Positions 30,762 through 38,484 of a stretch of 64,000 bases of DNA are shown here, one piece after another. A program made the position numbers and the translations under genes. Numbering within the stretch: position 1 is the first letter of the stretch; every line of letters starts with the position of its first letter. Source of the stretch: a virus; the IMG/VR virus record IMGVR_UViG_3300021964_009390, positions 158,462 through 222,461 of that record; one strand, given 5' to 3'. A model generated the notes under the pieces. That model was not told the DNA's origin. It made no database searches and worked only from the letters and a program-made list of their open reading frames with translations.

Positions 30762-31676
30762 GTGACATTTCTACAAACACCTGATGCTAGAGATTTCTCG
30801 CTGGACCCTACATTTGTAGAATTCAGCAAAGATGATAATGTAGACGTAGCAGTTGTTGGGAACGGTGGTAGCATCACTGGGTTGAGTGAGACTGATATAA
30901 ACACAATAAACAATTGCCGTTTGTTCAGATGCAATTGGGCGTTCAAAGACCCAAGTAAAATTAAAAAGCAATACACATTATATTTCTCACAAGCATATGG
31001 TGCCGCCACTCATGGTATCAGCAGCGAATCGCACCTGGCAGAACAAGTGGACTCATGCATCAACGATGGTACGATGACCGTGTATCGTTACTGGATAGAC
31101 ATACTGTACAACGAGAACCCTTTATGTACATTTGTGAGTCCGAATGGAGTACCAGTGTGGCCCACCACCGGTATACAGATGTTAATGTTCGCAGCGTTTC
31201 AAGTAAACGCACCCGCGGTTCATATTGCTGGTATTGATTTATACTCACATGCTCGACCTGCGCATCAGATGTCCAAACAAGAAACAATGGAATATTTGAA
31301 AAAACATGGCAAACCGTTCAGTGACAGCCGTGATGGTAGCTGTGGTATAACATTACAACGAGTTAATTTAACCTACACAACACCAAGTGACTGGCTATCC
31401 CGGTTGAAACAGTCACACATGACATATCATTTTTTACATGTTGATATTATGTTAATGATGATATGCTTTTACCGTTTACACACCACAAAAACTCGTACAT
31501 ATATATATGAAAGCAAAGTCGTGGAGAAAATACAACAAATCGCCATGGACAATATCGACATGTTGCATGATTATGTGACGAGTTCTTCTAGTTTGGATCT
31601 GGACATAAACAAAAAAAATTGCTATCGTATGTGGAGACTGGTGAACCAAACAGCAAATGACATGTACAATGTATAA
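30762..31676 (+). CDS. Sialyltransferase-like glycosyltransferase (GT42-type)
   Basis: About 304 residues. VAVVGNGGSITGL, a following RLFRCNWAF strand, and a later PTTGIQMLMFAAFQV plus IAGIDLYSHA resemble the nucleotide-binding core of bacterial CST-I/CST-II sialyltransferases (VVGNGPSL, FRCN, TSGVY, CGIDFY). The acceptor and donor are unknown, and CMP-sialic acid synthesis genes are not in this window. Start is uncertain: no in-frame ATG precedes the core, so GTG at 30762 is chosen; TTG at 30711 lies in the terminator hairpin. TATAAATG at 30755-30762 overlaps this GTG, so the true start is unclear. It sits between head and tail genes. Confidence 0.68.
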   Translation: MTFLQTPDARDFSLDPTFVEFSKDDNVDVAVVGNGGSITGLSETDINTINNCRLFRCNWAFKDPSKIKKQYTLYFSQAYGAATHGISSESHLAEQVDSCINDGTMTVYRYWIDILYNENPLCTFVSPNGVPVWPTTGIQMLMFAAFQVNAPAVHIAGIDLYSHARPAHQMSKQETMEYLKKHGKPFSDSRDGSCGITLQRVNLTYTTPSDWLSRLKQSHMTYHFLHVDIMLMMICFYRLHTTKTRTYIYESKVVEKIQQIAMDNIDMLHDYVTSSSSLDLDINKKNCYRMWRLVNQTANDMYNV

Positions 31677-31679
31677 ATA
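31672..31679 (+). promoter_or_regulatory. Late promoter for the gene at 31685
   Basis: A perfect TATAAATA overlapping the previous stop, five bases before the ATG at 31685. Confidence 0.85.
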
Positions 31680-31684
31680 CTTAC

Positions 31685-32260
31685 ATGAGCGAATTGAAAA
31701 AAGAAGTGCGGCAGTCATTCTTAAACAAAGCACGTACAGACAAGTTTAGAGTAAACGTACCACTCCCCACAATATTACGTAATAAAGACACCAGAATAAC
31801 TAGATCCACAGAATTTGTAGACAAAGACTCTATAAATTTCAGCATATACGCGATCAACATACCTACAATAGCTGTGGAGTCGGTGGATGTGAAATTTGGA
31901 GGGCAAACTCCGCGAACAAGCTCATTCACCAGAACACCATTTGAACCGGTGGAAGTGAAATATGTTGTGGATAATTGGTACGCCAACTATTGGTTGTTGT
32001 ATACATGGTTGAACTTGATTCATGATGAAAAAACTGGTCTTGTGAATGTGGACCGTTTGTCTAGTCAATCGTTAGACGACTACACCAGTGACATCAGAGT
32101 TTCCGGTATTGACGAGTACAACAATAACAAGATCGAGTACGTTTTCACCAGCTGTGTACCAACAGAGCTGGGAGGTATCAATTATAATTATCAAGAAACA
32201 AACGAGGTGGAAAGCACATTCAAGTTTAGATTTCACCAAATGCAAATAAAAATAGTCTAA
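31685..32260 (+). CDS. Tail-tube-fold-like structural protein
   Basis: A 191-residue protein starting MSELKKEVRQSFLNKARTDK. Its strand pattern (KFRVNVPLPTIL, NFSIYAINIPTIAV, then PFEPVEVKYVVDNWYANYWL and a closing STFKFRFHQMQIKIV) resembles the gp19/gp54-type beta-barrel used in tubes and tube caps. It lies directly upstream of the sheath and tube genes. Possible identities are a tail terminator, neck or tube-like protein; I cannot choose by eye. Late promoter, leaderless type. Confidence 0.6.
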   Translation: MSELKKEVRQSFLNKARTDKFRVNVPLPTILRNKDTRITRSTEFVDKDSINFSIYAINIPTIAVESVDVKFGGQTPRTSSFTRTPFEPVEVKYVVDNWYANYWLLYTWLNLIHDEKTGLVNVDRLSSQSLDDYTSDIRVSGIDEYNNNKIEYVFTSCVPTELGGINYNYQETNEVESTFKFRFHQMQIKIV

Positions 32261-32286
32261 TTTGCGAAAAAATTGATCCGAAACAG

Positions 32287-32294
32287 ACTAAATA
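32287..32294 (+). promoter_or_regulatory. Late promoter for the tail sheath gene
   Basis: ACTAAATA, 20 bases before the ATG at 32315. The leader carries AGGAAGGA at 32298-32305, the strongest Shine-Dalgarno in the window. Confidence 0.75.
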
Positions 32295-32314
32295 CTTAGG
32301 AAGGAAAATTTATT

Positions 32315-35005
32315 ATGGCAAGAACAATACAATCCCCTGGTGTAGAAATCAATGAAGTAGACTTAAGCTCACGTACTGTGTTCCCGGTAGGTACCAATGT
32401 ACATATACAAGGCTTTTCAGCCAATGGTCCCACGGACGAGACGTTGAGCGTAAGTACATTTGCAGAATTCGAGCTCATTTATGGTGCTCCAACAAATGCT
32501 GCAGAAAGATATTTTTATCATACCGTCAAATCGGCATTCAACAGTCCGGCTAACATAATGGTCAGCCGCTTACCTTATGGTAACGACCGTGGAGACGGGT
32601 TCGAAGACGAGCTTTACAGCGCGTTGGTGTTCCCGGTGAGTGGTGATGACTACTTAGCAGACCCGGTCAGCGGCTCCGCTCTAGTAGACAAAGACATCGA
32701 CACTGCTACTGATGCAGATGGTTATAAACTAGCTAGTGGTGCTACAAAAGCCGATGGCTTAACTCCATACGACGCCGGCAAAAACGTGTATGACAATGGA
32801 TATACAGACACAACAGCACCTGACGGTACAGTTACACAAACCGCTATGGAAGCTGCTATTGTTGCTGGTGCTTTTGAACTGGCCGGTGACACACTAGCAA
32901 GTGTGAGCGACAGCACACACTTGAAATTCGGAGCTCCGTTGAGAATCGATTTGTTACCTGTAGAGTATCAAGCGCTGAAGAACGGTGAGATCGAATTTGT
33001 AGACAACTGTCTGGTACCATTAGACTCAGAAGGTGCGATTGACACCGGTGCTGAAATCATGGGCAAAATAGCCCCAGGTGGCTCGGCTCCAACCGACACA
33101 TACGCAAACGAAGTGTTGAAGTTCGGTCCAACATACACCGGTACAACACCTCGTTCCACAACCACCAATTTGGATGACTTCAAAAAAGCCATCAAATACG
33201 CTGGTATGGTATTGGTGAACAAGGCACAGACAAGTGTCAACACATATTTCGAAGGCTATTACATCGCTTTCGGTGACAACGCGCAGTTCGCAATCGCGGA
33301 CGGATCCGCTGGAAACGACACATTTAGTGCGATCGAAGGGGTGAAAACTTTTGGTAAAACTGGTCAATACTTTGACATACCGGAAGCACGACTCAACTTC
33401 AGCACCACAGCACATACAGTGACTGGTGCCCAAGGTAGCATGAGTGAAGTGTTTGAGAACATTCCATCATTTGACATCGCTACAAACGAGAACAAAGACA
33501 CGTTGGGTATAGGTGTTTTCAAATTGCGTAAGAGTATATACGCTACAGACACAACCATGTTGGACTACACATTGGATGAAGCACATGTGGGTAGTCTTGA
33601 TGCGTATCGTCAAATCGCTAACATCAACGGTGGTAAACCTAAGAGTTTCTATTTGGAGACTCTAGAAACATCCAGCACGTTGTTGTCAGTGTATGTTAAC
33701 AAACAAATCTCTGAAAAGACCGGTACATTCTTGACTGACACGACCAATCCAAACATTCCAAACACGAAAATAAGCTTCCATTCTGAAGCTCAAAAATATG
33801 CTTGGGGTATCGGAACATATCAAGAAGAAACACCCGGTAGCAGCAAGAAAAGTATCGGTAGCATCGTTCAAAAGATAGAGCGTAATTTTGAAAAATTGCA
33901 AAATCTTGACGAGTATGACATCGATGTGACTCTTGATGCTGGATTGAGCACCATCAACACGTACGTGCAGTACAAGCAAGAGGAGCTCAAAAACACATCC
34001 GGTAGCGGATACACTAGAACTACTGAAGATTCACAAATCGCAGTGGCTTATGATGATGAGCTTGTGTTGGACATCAGTGGTCTGCAAAGCAACACAATTG
34101 GTGCAAGCACCGGTGATGCTTCAAGCTGGACATTGAGTGACGGTACTGCTGCATGGGGAGGTCAAGAAGCGATCAATGCATGGAAGGCAGTGACAAATTC
34201 ATTTATCGTATTCGCACAAAATCGTAGAAAAGATCACATGACGATCATCGATCCGTTGAGATACATATTTGTACAAGGTAAAAACGGTATAACCATGAAG
34301 GACAGTTCCAAGAACTTCAGTCAACATGTGTTCTATCCGTTGAAACACTTGTTAGGTACAACAAACACCAACTACGCTGCATGTTATGGAAACTGGGTCA
34401 AGCAATATGACGCTATGACAGACAAAGATTTCTGGGCACCAAACAGTGGTTTGATTGGAGCTGCATTCGCGAGAAACGATCAGCAGTATCAACCATGGTT
34501 TGCACCAGCTGGTTTCACTAGAGGTTTGATCACCAACGCGTTGGACATGGCGATACGCCCAAATCAGAAGCAACGTGATCAATTCTACAAGATCAGTCTG
34601 AACCCGATAGCGTTCTTCCCTGGGGATGGATTCGTGATCTTTGGTCAGAAAACATTGCAGTCCAAGCCCAGTGCGTTCGACAGAATCAATGTACGTAGAA
34701 TGTTCTTGTATTGTGAAAAAGCGGTACGTAGAACGGTCAAGTACCTGGTGTTTGAACCAAACGATTTCACGACTCGGACAACAGTGTTATCATTGTTGAA
34801 TCCAATATTCCAACGAGTCAAATCCACTCGAGGCCTGTTCGACTACTTGATAGTATGTGACGAGCGTAACAACCCTCCAGCTGTGATAGACGGTAACGAA
34901 CTGGTGGTTGATATATACATTAAACCCACACGAGCTGCAGAATTCATCTTGGTGAACTTCTTTGCGACTCGTACAGATCAAAACTTCTCAGAGTTGATTG
35001 GATAA
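32315..35005 (+). CDS. 18: gp18 tail sheath protein
   Basis: An 896-residue sheath protein, much longer than T4 gp18 (659). The N-terminus (QSPGVEINEVDLSSRTV) and the C-terminal domain with RRMFLYCEKAVRRTVKYLVF, DGNELVVDIYIKPTRAAEFI and a final FSELIG match contractile sheath proteins. The extra length lies in the Ala/Thr/Gly-rich middle (roughly residues 105-330), likely surface-exposed insert domains. It contracts around the gp19 tube. Expression appears high: late promoter, leader and strong SD. It forms an operon-like unit with gp19. Confidence 0.93.
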   Translation: MARTIQSPGVEINEVDLSSRTVFPVGTNVHIQGFSANGPTDETLSVSTFAEFELIYGAPTNAAERYFYHTVKSAFNSPANIMVSRLPYGNDRGDGFEDELYSALVFPVSGDDYLADPVSGSALVDKDIDTATDADGYKLASGATKADGLTPYDAGKNVYDNGYTDTTAPDGTVTQTAMEAAIVAGAFELAGDTLASVSDSTHLKFGAPLRIDLLPVEYQALKNGEIEFVDNCLVPLDSEGAIDTGAEIMGKIAPGGSAPTDTYANEVLKFGPTYTGTTPRSTTTNLDDFKKAIKYAGMVLVNKAQTSVNTYFEGYYIAFGDNAQFAIADGSAGNDTFSAIEGVKTFGKTGQYFDIPEARLNFSTTAHTVTGAQGSMSEVFENIPSFDIATNENKDTLGIGVFKLRKSIYATDTTMLDYTLDEAHVGSLDAYRQIANINGGKPKSFYLETLETSSTLLSVYVNKQISEKTGTFLTDTTNPNIPNTKISFHSEAQKYAWGIGTYQEETPGSSKKSIGSIVQKIERNFEKLQNLDEYDIDVTLDAGLSTINTYVQYKQEELKNTSGSGYTRTTEDSQIAVAYDDELVLDISGLQSNTIGASTGDASSWTLSDGTAAWGGQEAINAWKAVTNSFIVFAQNRRKDHMTIIDPLRYIFVQGKNGITMKDSSKNFSQHVFYPLKHLLGTTNTNYAACYGNWVKQYDAMTDKDFWAPNSGLIGAAFARNDQQYQPWFAPAGFTRGLITNALDMAIRPNQKQRDQFYKISLNPIAFFPGDGFVIFGQKTLQSKPSAFDRINVRRMFLYCEKAVRRTVKYLVFEPNDFTTRTTVLSLLNPIFQRVKSTRGLFDYLIVCDERNNPPAVIDGNELVVDIYIKPTRAAEFILVNFFATRTDQNFSELIG

Positions 35006-35016
35006 TAGAGTATTAG

Positions 35017-35024
35017 ACTAAATA
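35017..35024 (+). promoter_or_regulatory. Late promoter for the tail tube gene
   Basis: ACTAAATA, 18 bases before the ATG at 35043. The leader has AGGAG at 35029-35033 as Shine-Dalgarno. Confidence 0.75.
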
Positions 35025-35042
35025 TTTTAGGAGAAACAAATT

Positions 35043-35714
35043 ATGGCAGATCTAGAAAATTATAACATAGAGAAATTCTACACGGCATTAATCAACCGTG
35101 AGATGGCGAGACAACATCAGTTTCGTATCACTCACATCGAGCCCGGCTTCGCCCCTGACGTGGTAGAAGGAATAGACGATATTGAAACCAAATTGTATGT
35201 ACAGAGCACCACATTACCTGGTCGTTCTATCACAAACAACGCGATCAATTATCATGGTATTGACTTCAACTTACCTGGCAACGCCAAGTACACAGGAAGT
35301 GACAGCTGGAGCGTGACATTCAGAATGGATCAGAACCTCAACATCCGCCGGATGTTTGAAGACTGGTCATTCGCGATATTCAACGACCGGAAAGCCAGTG
35401 GTAGTGTCACTCGTAGCAACGAGTCGTACATGACCATGACACAATTTGACCAACAAGGTGATTTCACCTCACAATACACATTCTGGGGCATCTACCCAGT
35501 CACAGTAGGTGAGTTGAGTTACGACATTGGAACAGATGGTGCACCAGTCACAATGGATGTAAGCTTTGCATATCATTACTGGAGCAGAGTCAACAGAACC
35601 AACCGTGAGATTACTGAGAGCCCAGCCAAAAACGCTGAAACATCATCAGATGATTCAGAAAAAGTGGTGGCTGACGGACTTGGTGGTCAAGCTGGAGGTT
35701 TTGACGCAGCGTAA
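35043..35714 (+). CDS. 19: gp19 tail tube protein
   Basis: A 223-residue tail tube subunit (T4 gp19 is 163). Typical features are NYNIEKFYTALINREMARQH at the start, the STTLPGRSITNNAINYHGID loop, WSVTFRMDQNLNIRRMFEDW, and the closing SYDIGTDGAPVTMDVSFAYH strand. The C-terminal 35 residues are an Ala/Ser/Gly-rich extension absent from T4. It has its own late promoter and SD, and is followed by a strong terminator. Confidence 0.93.
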   Translation: MADLENYNIEKFYTALINREMARQHQFRITHIEPGFAPDVVEGIDDIETKLYVQSTTLPGRSITNNAINYHGIDFNLPGNAKYTGSDSWSVTFRMDQNLNIRRMFEDWSFAIFNDRKASGSVTRSNESYMTMTQFDQQGDFTSQYTFWGIYPVTVGELSYDIGTDGAPVTMDVSFAYHYWSRVNRTNREITESPAKNAETSSDDSEKVVADGLGGQAGGFDAA

Positions 35715-35737
35715 GTTTCTCAACACACAAGTGTTAC

Positions 35738-35767
35738 AAAAAGACCGGACACCGTCCGGTCTTTTTT
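35738..35767 (+). terminator. Rho-independent terminator after the tail tube gene
   Basis: A 13-base stem AAAAAGACCGGAC (35738-35750), a three-base loop, the complementary arm (35754-35766), and a T-run. It closes the sheath-tube unit. Confidence 0.92.
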
Positions 35768-35794
35768 TGTGTTGTTGTGGAAACGGTACATATG

Positions 35795-35802
35795 AATAAA
35801 TA
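35795..35802 (+). promoter_or_regulatory. Late promoter for the gene at 35808
   Basis: AATAAATA, five bases before the GTG at 35808, placing the predicted +1 on the GTG. Confidence 0.75.
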
Positions 35803-35807
35803 TTATT

Positions 35808-36650
35808 GTGGCAGATCATATAAAATTTCCAGCTAGTCCTTCGTCAGAGGCGAGCGAAGGAGAACGTCGGTTTGATGAATTTGAAAAATACTTATTCTTC
35901 AATTGGAGCACCACATTGGCGCGTCCAAACATGTGGTATGTACTCATACAAGACATACCGTTTGGCTTAGAATTGATGAACGATCAAAACATAGTGAACA
36001 GAGAAGGCCCTAATCAATACACACAACTAGACGAAAATCAATTGAATTTGTTTAACGCTATGAAAGAGCGGGTAGGTTGCATGTTGATACATGGGGTAAC
36101 CTTACCAGAACTGAGCAATGATGCATCTAGAGAAGCCCCTAGAATGGGTGGTTATTACGGTGGTTTGTTGAGCAACTTAGTAAGTGAACAAGCACAGTTC
36201 ACATTAGAATTTAGAGAGACACAAAGCTCTGTTGTGGATTTTGTAATTCGACCATGGATTGAACTTGTGAGCCGGAGCGGGTTGATCGCCCGGAAGCGTG
36301 GTGATGAGAGAAATGTAAAATGTAAAATTACCATAGTAAAACTAGGTATCGCCGGGGCTGGTACAGATCCAATCCGGAGGAAAATATGGGAGTTTTACAA
36401 CGTGGTACCAACTAGTGTGGCTAACCATCGACTAACACACGAGGGTACATGGAGTGCAACTGACATGTACATGCCTACAAACTGGACGTATTCTCACTAC
36501 GATGTAACTGATGTAACTTTTGACAATGTGAGCGAGCTGTACAAGTCACACATACAAAGTGACGCGATGCCCCCAGGTTCAGCAGCTAAATTCGCGGATA
36601 GGGTCGGAGCACAAGGTGCCCCGGCTGCACCATGGAGCCAAAACATATAG
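35808..36650 (+). CDS. Tail-tube-like or neck/baseplate structural protein
   Basis: A 280-residue protein from a GTG at 35808. It contains FEKYLFFNWSTTLARPNMWY and QFTLEFRETQSSVVDFVIRP, a strand-rich core that resembles the tube-fold family, and a C-terminal Ala/Pro/Gly tail. The region VKCKITIVKLGI and later DVTDVTFDNVSEL support a tube-like beta-barrel. Gene order suggests a tube initiator or related hub-proximal protein. Identity with gp54 is not supported strongly enough to name. Confidence 0.6.
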   Translation: MADHIKFPASPSSEASEGERRFDEFEKYLFFNWSTTLARPNMWYVLIQDIPFGLELMNDQNIVNREGPNQYTQLDENQLNLFNAMKERVGCMLIHGVTLPELSNDASREAPRMGGYYGGLLSNLVSEQAQFTLEFRETQSSVVDFVIRPWIELVSRSGLIARKRGDERNVKCKITIVKLGIAGAGTDPIRRKIWEFYNVVPTSVANHRLTHEGTWSATDMYMPTNWTYSHYDVTDVTFDNVSELYKSHIQSDAMPPGSAAKFADRVGAQGAPAAPWSQNI

Positions 36651-36674
36651 TATTTGATTTAGACAACCCGCGCA

Positions 36675-36682
36675 TGTAAATA
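36675..36682 (+). promoter_or_regulatory. Late promoter for the gene at 36688
   Basis: TGTAAATA, five bases before the GTG at 36688. It is the same variant as at 193-200. Confidence 0.6.
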
Positions 36683-36687
36683 ATGGT

Positions 36688-37605
36688 GTGAATTGGTCTA
36701 TTCCAGTGTATGTCCCATATCTAGACAGTGTAGTAAAGTATCATCCGTATACCAACCGTAATCAGGAACATATAATAAAATACTGTGGCTCTGAAGATAA
36801 AATAGGGCTGTTACAATACTTCAAGCAGATGTTAAGAGAGTTGTGTGTAGATAAAAAACTTGAACCTGACACACTCCCGGTGATAGACCAGGTTATGATG
36901 TTGTTGCGGTTGAGATCCATGTGTTCCGGTCATGAATTAAAATTAATCATCCCAGATGAAGATAAAAAAGACACACAACAATTGCCACCAGAACCTGATA
37001 ATGACGATCCCCCACCTATAACAAGGGGAGATGATCCGGACCAACCGGAAAAACCGTTGGGTATCACTTACAATGTGTCATTATTGAAAATACAACAGTC
37101 AATACACGAGAACTACCACCCACCTGTGACTATAGGTGATCCAGCATCTGTTGAGATTGTACTACACTACCCCATTAGTTGGTCGACTGTAACGTTTGTA
37201 GATTATATACACAGTATTACTGTTAACAATAACACCATAAGCAATACAAAAACAACCAAACACGAAATAAACCAGTTGATAGATCATTTGCCTATAGATA
37301 TATTGAATGATTGTAAAAAGGTACAGCAACTCTTAGAAAAAAGTATAGGTAACATGGTGTTTGTAGAGACATTAGATGGTCAAGACAACATATACATGGA
37401 TCATGAATATTATATTGACATGCTGATGACCATCTACGGTGAAGAATACCCACATTTTGTCGAGATGATGTATGTTTTTGTAAAAATGATACACATGCCT
37501 TTGTCGGATGTGATGAGTTTGACCCCGATAGATACACAAATGTATTATAAAGCGTTTGAAAAAGAAAATGAAGAACGTGAAAGAGCACGAAAACGTAACA
37601 ATTAA
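36688..37605 (+). CDS. gp26-like baseplate hub protein, copy 1
   Basis: A 305-residue protein from a GTG at 36688. The N-terminus (WSIPVYVPYLDSVVKYHPYT followed by NQEHIIKY) fits the T4 gp26-type baseplate family, in which a beta strand pair precedes a helical region. Residues 90-130 are Asp/Pro-rich. The C-terminus has FVEMMYVFVKMIHMPLSDVM and TPIDTQMYY, then a charged helix. It is followed by a second gene of the same type. Its larger size compared with T4 gp26 (208) suggests an added or fused region. Function would be hub assembly. Confidence 0.6.
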   Translation: MNWSIPVYVPYLDSVVKYHPYTNRNQEHIIKYCGSEDKIGLLQYFKQMLRELCVDKKLEPDTLPVIDQVMMLLRLRSMCSGHELKLIIPDEDKKDTQQLPPEPDNDDPPPITRGDDPDQPEKPLGITYNVSLLKIQQSIHENYHPPVTIGDPASVEIVLHYPISWSTVTFVDYIHSITVNNNTISNTKTTKHEINQLIDHLPIDILNDCKKVQQLLEKSIGNMVFVETLDGQDNIYMDHEYYIDMLMTIYGEEYPHFVEMMYVFVKMIHMPLSDVMSLTPIDTQMYYKAFEKENEERERARKRNN

Positions 37606-37627
37606 GGTTGAAAAATATCAACACATG

Positions 37628-37635
37628 AATAAATT
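37628..37635 (+). promoter_or_regulatory. Late promoter for the gene at 37642
   Basis: AATAAATT, six bases before the ATG at 37642. The last base deviates from the usual A. Confidence 0.5.
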
Positions 37636-37641
37636 ATATAG

Positions 37642-38454
37642 ATGAGTAATAACGAGAATTTCCAACAGGTCTTAAAAGACTTGCAACAAAAAAACAACGA
37701 GCGAGTTTTAAACATCTGGATACCGAGTCTCACTAGGGGTGTAAAATTTAAACACTTGACGTTGAGTCAGCAAAAACAATTAATAAAAAGCTCTGTTAGA
37801 GAGAACTTACTCAAACTAGATTTTTCTAGAAACATATACAGCATACTCAAAGACAATTTAATTGACAACGATGTAGATATTGATAATTTAAACATCATAG
37901 ACATGATATGTATAGGCCTCGCGTACCGCGCGGCAGATATAGGTAAAGATTACGGGTTTTACTTAGAAGATAATTTGTACCCGGTAGATTTAGATGAAAT
38001 AGTCAAGAAAACACGTACTATTGACTATAAACCGGTCTTGAAAACGGAAAAAATTGTAGCTGATAACTATCATGTCACAATAAATGTACCAACTATTGTT
38101 GTGGATAAGCAAATGAATGACTATCTTTTTGAAAAGTATAAAAATATACCAGATGACACAGAGTCTATAAAGGACATGTTAGCAGATGTGTATATATGTG
38201 AGGCAGCTAAATATATTACTGAGATGGACATAGTATCTCCCGGCGACGACCCAAATTCACCACCTGTTCATGTAGATTTTAAAGAATTTTCTGCCGCGCA
38301 ACGTTTGCAGATAATAGAACAAATACCATTGACGGTACTCAATCAATTGGTGAGTGTATCAGACCGTGTACAACAAATAGAATCGGAACTATTGGATGTA
38401 CCAGTAGGTGATGAGACGGCAACTATAGAGATCAACTCAGCCTTCTTTACATAA
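37642..38454 (+). CDS. 26: gp26-like baseplate hub protein, copy 2
   Basis: A 270-residue protein. NIWIPSLTRGVKFKHLTLSQ near residues 24-43, then a QKQLIKSS helix, matches the IPS...R...F..LT..Q pattern of the T4 gp26 baseplate family. The rest is mixed alpha-beta with an acidic C-terminus. It precedes the tape measure gene as hub genes do in T4-like phages. The gene symbol is assigned here rather than to copy 1 because the motif is closer. Confidence 0.65.
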   Translation: MSNNENFQQVLKDLQQKNNERVLNIWIPSLTRGVKFKHLTLSQQKQLIKSSVRENLLKLDFSRNIYSILKDNLIDNDVDIDNLNIIDMICIGLAYRAADIGKDYGFYLEDNLYPVDLDEIVKKTRTIDYKPVLKTEKIVADNYHVTINVPTIVVDKQMNDYLFEKYKNIPDDTESIKDMLADVYICEAAKYITEMDIVSPGDDPNSPPVHVDFKEFSAAQRLQIIEQIPLTVLNQLVSVSDRVQQIESELLDVPVGDETATIEINSAFFT

Positions 38455-38464
38455 CATGTATCGG

Positions 38465-38472
38465 CATAAATA
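38465..38472 (+). promoter_or_regulatory. Late promoter for the tape measure gene
   Basis: CATAAATA, 12 bases before the ATG at 38485, giving a leader of about seven bases. Confidence 0.65.
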
Positions 38473-38484
38473 ATAGTGTAATTT

